NCBI GenBank assembly: GCA_003415625.1
Contig: PYIU01000004.1
Span: 2,666,001-2,730,000, forward strand
Length of the DNA stretch: 64,000 nt
Source of the DNA: Aquanectria penicillioides
Taxonomy: Eukaryota > Ascomycota > Sordariomycetes > Hypocreales > Nectriaceae
Direction: 5' to 3'
The first letter of the stretch is position 1. The number at the start of each line of letters is the position of its first letter. The translations under genes and the position numbers were made by a program. Of this stretch, positions 60,717 through 64,000 are shown piece by piece. The notes beneath the pieces were generated by a model that worked only from the letters and a program-made list of their open reading frames with translations, was not told where the DNA came from and ran no database searches.

Positions 60717-61540
60717 GGTGAAGGTATTTTGGGGTGTTCTCAGGAGCGGCCAGGGATTAGAATCTCATTCTGGCGGTGCACTCTAAGATGATGTGTTAAG
60801 TACAACTCAGAGGCGTAGGATTGAGAGGAAGTCTTTCAGGTGAAAGCCCAACTTACCAAGTTAATATGACAAAAATAGGTTACAAAAAAAAGGAAAACTC
60901 CAAATCTTGTATGATTTCCTTCTCAAATGGTCGGCAACCACGGATGCTCATATCATGCATCAGTGGCGGTGAGAGAGGCGCCAAAGGCGTTTAGGCAACT
61001 TTCTTGAGGTCGGGGGTGTTGAAAGGATGAAACCGTGAAATGGTCAAGACTATTACAAGAAAAGTCGAAAAGTCGAAACTATCAGGTTAATCAGCATGCT
61101 TTTCTGAATCACATGCATTATAAGGCTGCCCTTGGCGCTATAGGAAAGGTGAGGGTGAAACTGAAAAGTTTGAGCGTGAGCAAACAAACCGCATAGCAAC
61201 TACGTTTCCCCACCTTCACTCCAGATGTTTAGCATACGAATCTTTAATACCACCCTTGGAAAGTTTATTTCATGATAACCCACATTCTCAATCTATCTAT
61301 TTCCATAACCATTCTCATGCGTCGCTATAGGGTGTCCGATAGCCTATCTCGAAGGAAACATCGTCACACATTTCTCCAACATCCAAACTCAAGTGCGCAA
61401 GAACTTATCTTAATCCATTTCAACTCTTTCTCTTTCATGCAGTTAGCAATATAATTGCACCTCTCCAAAATTCTCTCGAACGCTGCCTGCTTTGGCCAAT
61501 TACGCCTGCACTCCTGCTCGTGGAGTAAAAAAACCACACA
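60717..61540. promoter_or_regulatory. RID-like upstream / actin-like downstream region
   Basis: About 820 bp with no gene seen. It must include the RID-like promoter and the actin-like 3' UTR. The sequence is AT-richer than the left half of the window. Confidence 0.4.
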
Positions 61541-63061
61541 TCAGCAAGAGTATCTATGTGCAATTGATGGGCCGATTTCATCATAATCCTGTTTTGGTAT
61601 CCACATCTTTTGGAAAGATGAAAGTGAAGCAAGGATCGAGCCCCCAAGCCAAGTAAAATACTGTCTCTCAGGAGCAGCAATAACCTTGACCGTGGTCCTG
61701 CTGGGGGTCAAGGCATCCACTTCATTCTGCAAACGATCGGATAGTTTGGGAAACAATGTACCACCTCCAGCCTAAAAATAAACCGCATGAGTGGATTGTC
61801 TAATGAGCAAGAAGTCCAGTGAAATGACATACCAGAAGGATATTACGAAAGAGGTCTCTCCGAACATCGATGTCACATTTCATAACTGTATTAAAAACAA
61901 GCTGATGAATGCCCGCACTTTCGAGTCCAACAAGCGAAGGGTCGAAAAGTGTCTCAGGGACACGCCACCGCTCATCACCAAGCGTTATGGCCCGTCCATC
62001 TGGAAGTTCGTACGTTTCCATTGCGTCAGCAGCCCCTTGAGAGCCCCAAGTCTGGCTATCTGACTTGGGGTCTACATGGCACATTTTTTCCTTCATCTCG
62101 CGAACGATATCACGTTCGGCAGTCGAGGAAAAGAAGAAGCCGCGTTCAGATAGCATTCTTCCTAAGGAATCGGTCAAATCGGACCCACCGATGTTCAGAC
62201 GTTGCATGGCATGCGGAAAAGTTACACCCTGGTACACCGGGACAACATGTGTGACTCCATCACCTGAGTTGAGTACCAAACTGGTCCCGCGTCCACTCGC
62301 ATAACACGCCAAAACGGCCTTGATAGACACATGAAGCGCAGGAACGTTAAATTTCTCGAACATGACCTGGTTCATCATCTCTCGGTTTGATTTCGGATTG
62401 AACAGAACCTCGGAAATCAGCACAGCGTGTTTCTCGGGATCAGTACGGAGCTCCATGTGAAAAGTGTGGTGCCAAATCTGCTCCATGGTATCCCAGTCAG
62501 TGACAACTCCACGTTGAATTGGGTATTCTAGGGACAGAATTCCGCGATATGCCTGGGCTTCTTTCCCGATGAAAGAACTTCTCTTCGATAGTCCATCCTC
62601 GAGGCTTTTCAGAAAGTCAGCCTTCGAGTTGCCTAACAGACCGAAAAGGCCGCGACTGTGGTACTAACGTTGGATGTCGATGATGACCAATAAATGCAGC
62701 TATGTCATACGTAAGTCAAATAAAGCTACCTTATCAAACTTGACCGTTTCATCAAACGAATCGAATGGGAAATCTTACGAAAGACAGACTTGGGAGCATC
62801 ATACCCTGCGAACCCTGCCCGAATTGTACTAGAGCTATGATCGCGTGAACACAAATTATTGTGAGGCTCAAATCCAGCATATAGTTGAAACCTACCCGTT
62901 ATCAATCACAAGGGGTGCGATTTCATCTATACGAGACGGCGTTAGAGACTTTGAGAATTCTTCTGTGGAAGGACATTGTGACGAGGGAGGAGTCCAATCC
63001 GTCAACAGCGGGTTAGGCTCCTAGTTTGATAATACTTGCCTTCTATAGTGTAGCAGCGCAT
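61541..63061 (-). CDS. Divergent actin paralogue
   Basis: Six exons, 63061-63040, 62926-62896, 62834-62779, 62699-62669, 62604-61833 and 61771-61541, join in phase to 380 aa. After a five-residue extension the protein is collinear with the 375-residue canonical actin. Matches include [27 protein letters not shown], the [21 protein letters not shown] block, PLNPKSNRE-like [48 protein letters not shown]-like LESAGIH and [15 protein letters not shown]. Substitutions are many, including the DNase-I-loop region ([15 protein letters not shown]), so it is not the housekeeping actin. The first intron uses a GC donor (GCAAGT). The codon where actins have ATG is ATA here, and an in-frame ATG lies five codons upstream. 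The last residue is Cys rather than Phe. It could be functional or an early pseudogene. Confidence 0.8.
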
Positions 63062-64000
63062 AGTGTGTGAAAGCCCTTGGGTCGGGGAGAACCCAAACAA
63101 AAGTCAGTAATTACGACAGTAAATATAAATTACTCTTGGTTTATCTTTGATCAGCGGTAATGCAAGAGGAGTGAGCAATGGTTTGTGGTCTGGTGAGACC
63201 CCGCTTGGGCTCTGCTGGACAGTTGCCTGGAGCATCCAACGCAACCAATTGCGATAACTTCAAGATCACGTGCTCACCTTAGGGAACTTTGGGCATTATT
63301 ACCGAGGTAGATATAGACAAAACAGCTACTTTGAAAGGAGTAGAAGTCATGAGTGCTATTGAATCGACCTCATGGTAGCCAGGTCCTAAAATTTGTACAG
63401 AGCGACAGTATATTTATTCCACTGCAATATTAGCCCCCTCTCGCTGCGGTATAGTCAGAAACGATTATCAGATTTCAAAGGATCAATAGATAGATAGCTT
63501 ACTTGCACTACTATCCATGCTTATGATGTTATTGGCAATAGGGGTGTCTGTATACAAGTTTATCGCGTTTTGATTTATTACAACTTGAACCTGTATTCGT
63601 AAAGTCCAGATTTAATTATGCCCAGGTAGCCATAAACCGCATTGTTACCTTTGCTTGCTTTTGTTTTCTAGAAATGGCATGGCTGTTCTTGTTGCTGACA
63701 AAATGCTGGCCAAGTGGGGCTGCCGGGCCAACGCTACGGGGAGCGTAGAATCCAACAGTGGTGACTTCATCACCACTTGCAAAGCATCCCAATTGAAAAC
63801 CGAAAAGTCTCAAGACCATTTGGTCAGCACAATCAATTATTACTTGTGAATGCCCCAAGTCAGCACCGAGAGGAAATATTAAGAAAATAGCCTCGTTTCT
63901 ACAATTGCTGCGGTTCTATTATCCTCTTTTCCTTGAGAAAGTTCAGTGTCTCAGCATCATCACTACATTGATGCAAGGACGCCAGGATTTTGTTCTCATC
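63062..64000. other. Right end of window, no gene called
   Basis: This should hold the promoter of the actin-like gene. A minus-strand frame at 63616-63858 (80 codons) has fairly protein-like composition but no recognisable motif, and I do not call it. A gene entering from beyond the right edge cannot be ruled out. Confidence 0.35.

Noticed and set aside
62605..62700. Apparent frameshift in the actin-like gene
   Set aside because: A 64 bp GTTAGT...AAAAG intron with a CTGAC branch restores the frame and gives exact collinearity with canonical actin, so no frameshift is needed.
63616..63858. 80-codon minus-strand open frame near the right edge
   Set aside because: Protein-like composition but no family motif, no splice evidence and no neighbour context.

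Overview
This is a nuclear genome window from a filamentous ascomycete (Pezizomycotina, most likely a Sordariomycete). The signs are short spliceosomal introns of 44-153 bp with CTAAC/CTGAC-type branch sites, an RID-type cytosine methyltransferase and a HET-domain relic (both typical of Pezizomycotina), and several fungal orthologues with the usual filamentous-fungal layout. No tRNA, rRNA, CRISPR array or intact transposon could be supported. I do not name a species.

Layout. Left part (1-23 kb): Mediator subunit MED12/SRB8 (+, 4076-8760) faces an F-BAR/RhoGAP protein of the RGD1 type (-, 10540-13280). After a 7.5 kb gene-poor stretch with an AT-rich block and a possible broken gene comes an RBR-type zinc-finger protein (-, 20844-23038). 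Middle (23-45 kb): an 8 kb stretch without recognisable genes, a GNAT acetyltransferase relic, the elongation factor EAF (+), a GFA/CENP-V-fold protein (-), a heavily damaged HET-domain pseudogene (+), RNase P/MRP subunit POP1 (-), a small three-exon cysteine-rich protein (-) and an NT-C2 domain protein (+). 45-52 kb: SSZ1 (-) and RRP40 (+) are divergent from one 430 bp intergenic region, followed by a C2H2 zinc-finger protein with an N-terminal membrane segment (-). Right end (55-63 kb): three genes on the minus strand, read in the order divergent actin, RID-like DNA methyltransferase, SF1 helicase.

Housekeeping genes in the window cover transcription (MED12, EAF), RNA processing (POP1, RRP40), nascent-chain folding (SSZ1) and Rho signalling (RGD1-like). 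The right-hand cluster is different: a RIP-type methyltransferase and an Upf1/Dna2-like helicase, each broken by exactly one in-frame TAG, next to a divergent but otherwise complete actin paralogue. Both TAGs, and both nonsense codons in the HET relic, fit the C-to-T change in a CpA context expected of repeat-induced point mutation. This cluster is the most interesting part of the window. Gene models come from reading splice sites by eye; exon joins were checked for phase but not against transcripts.
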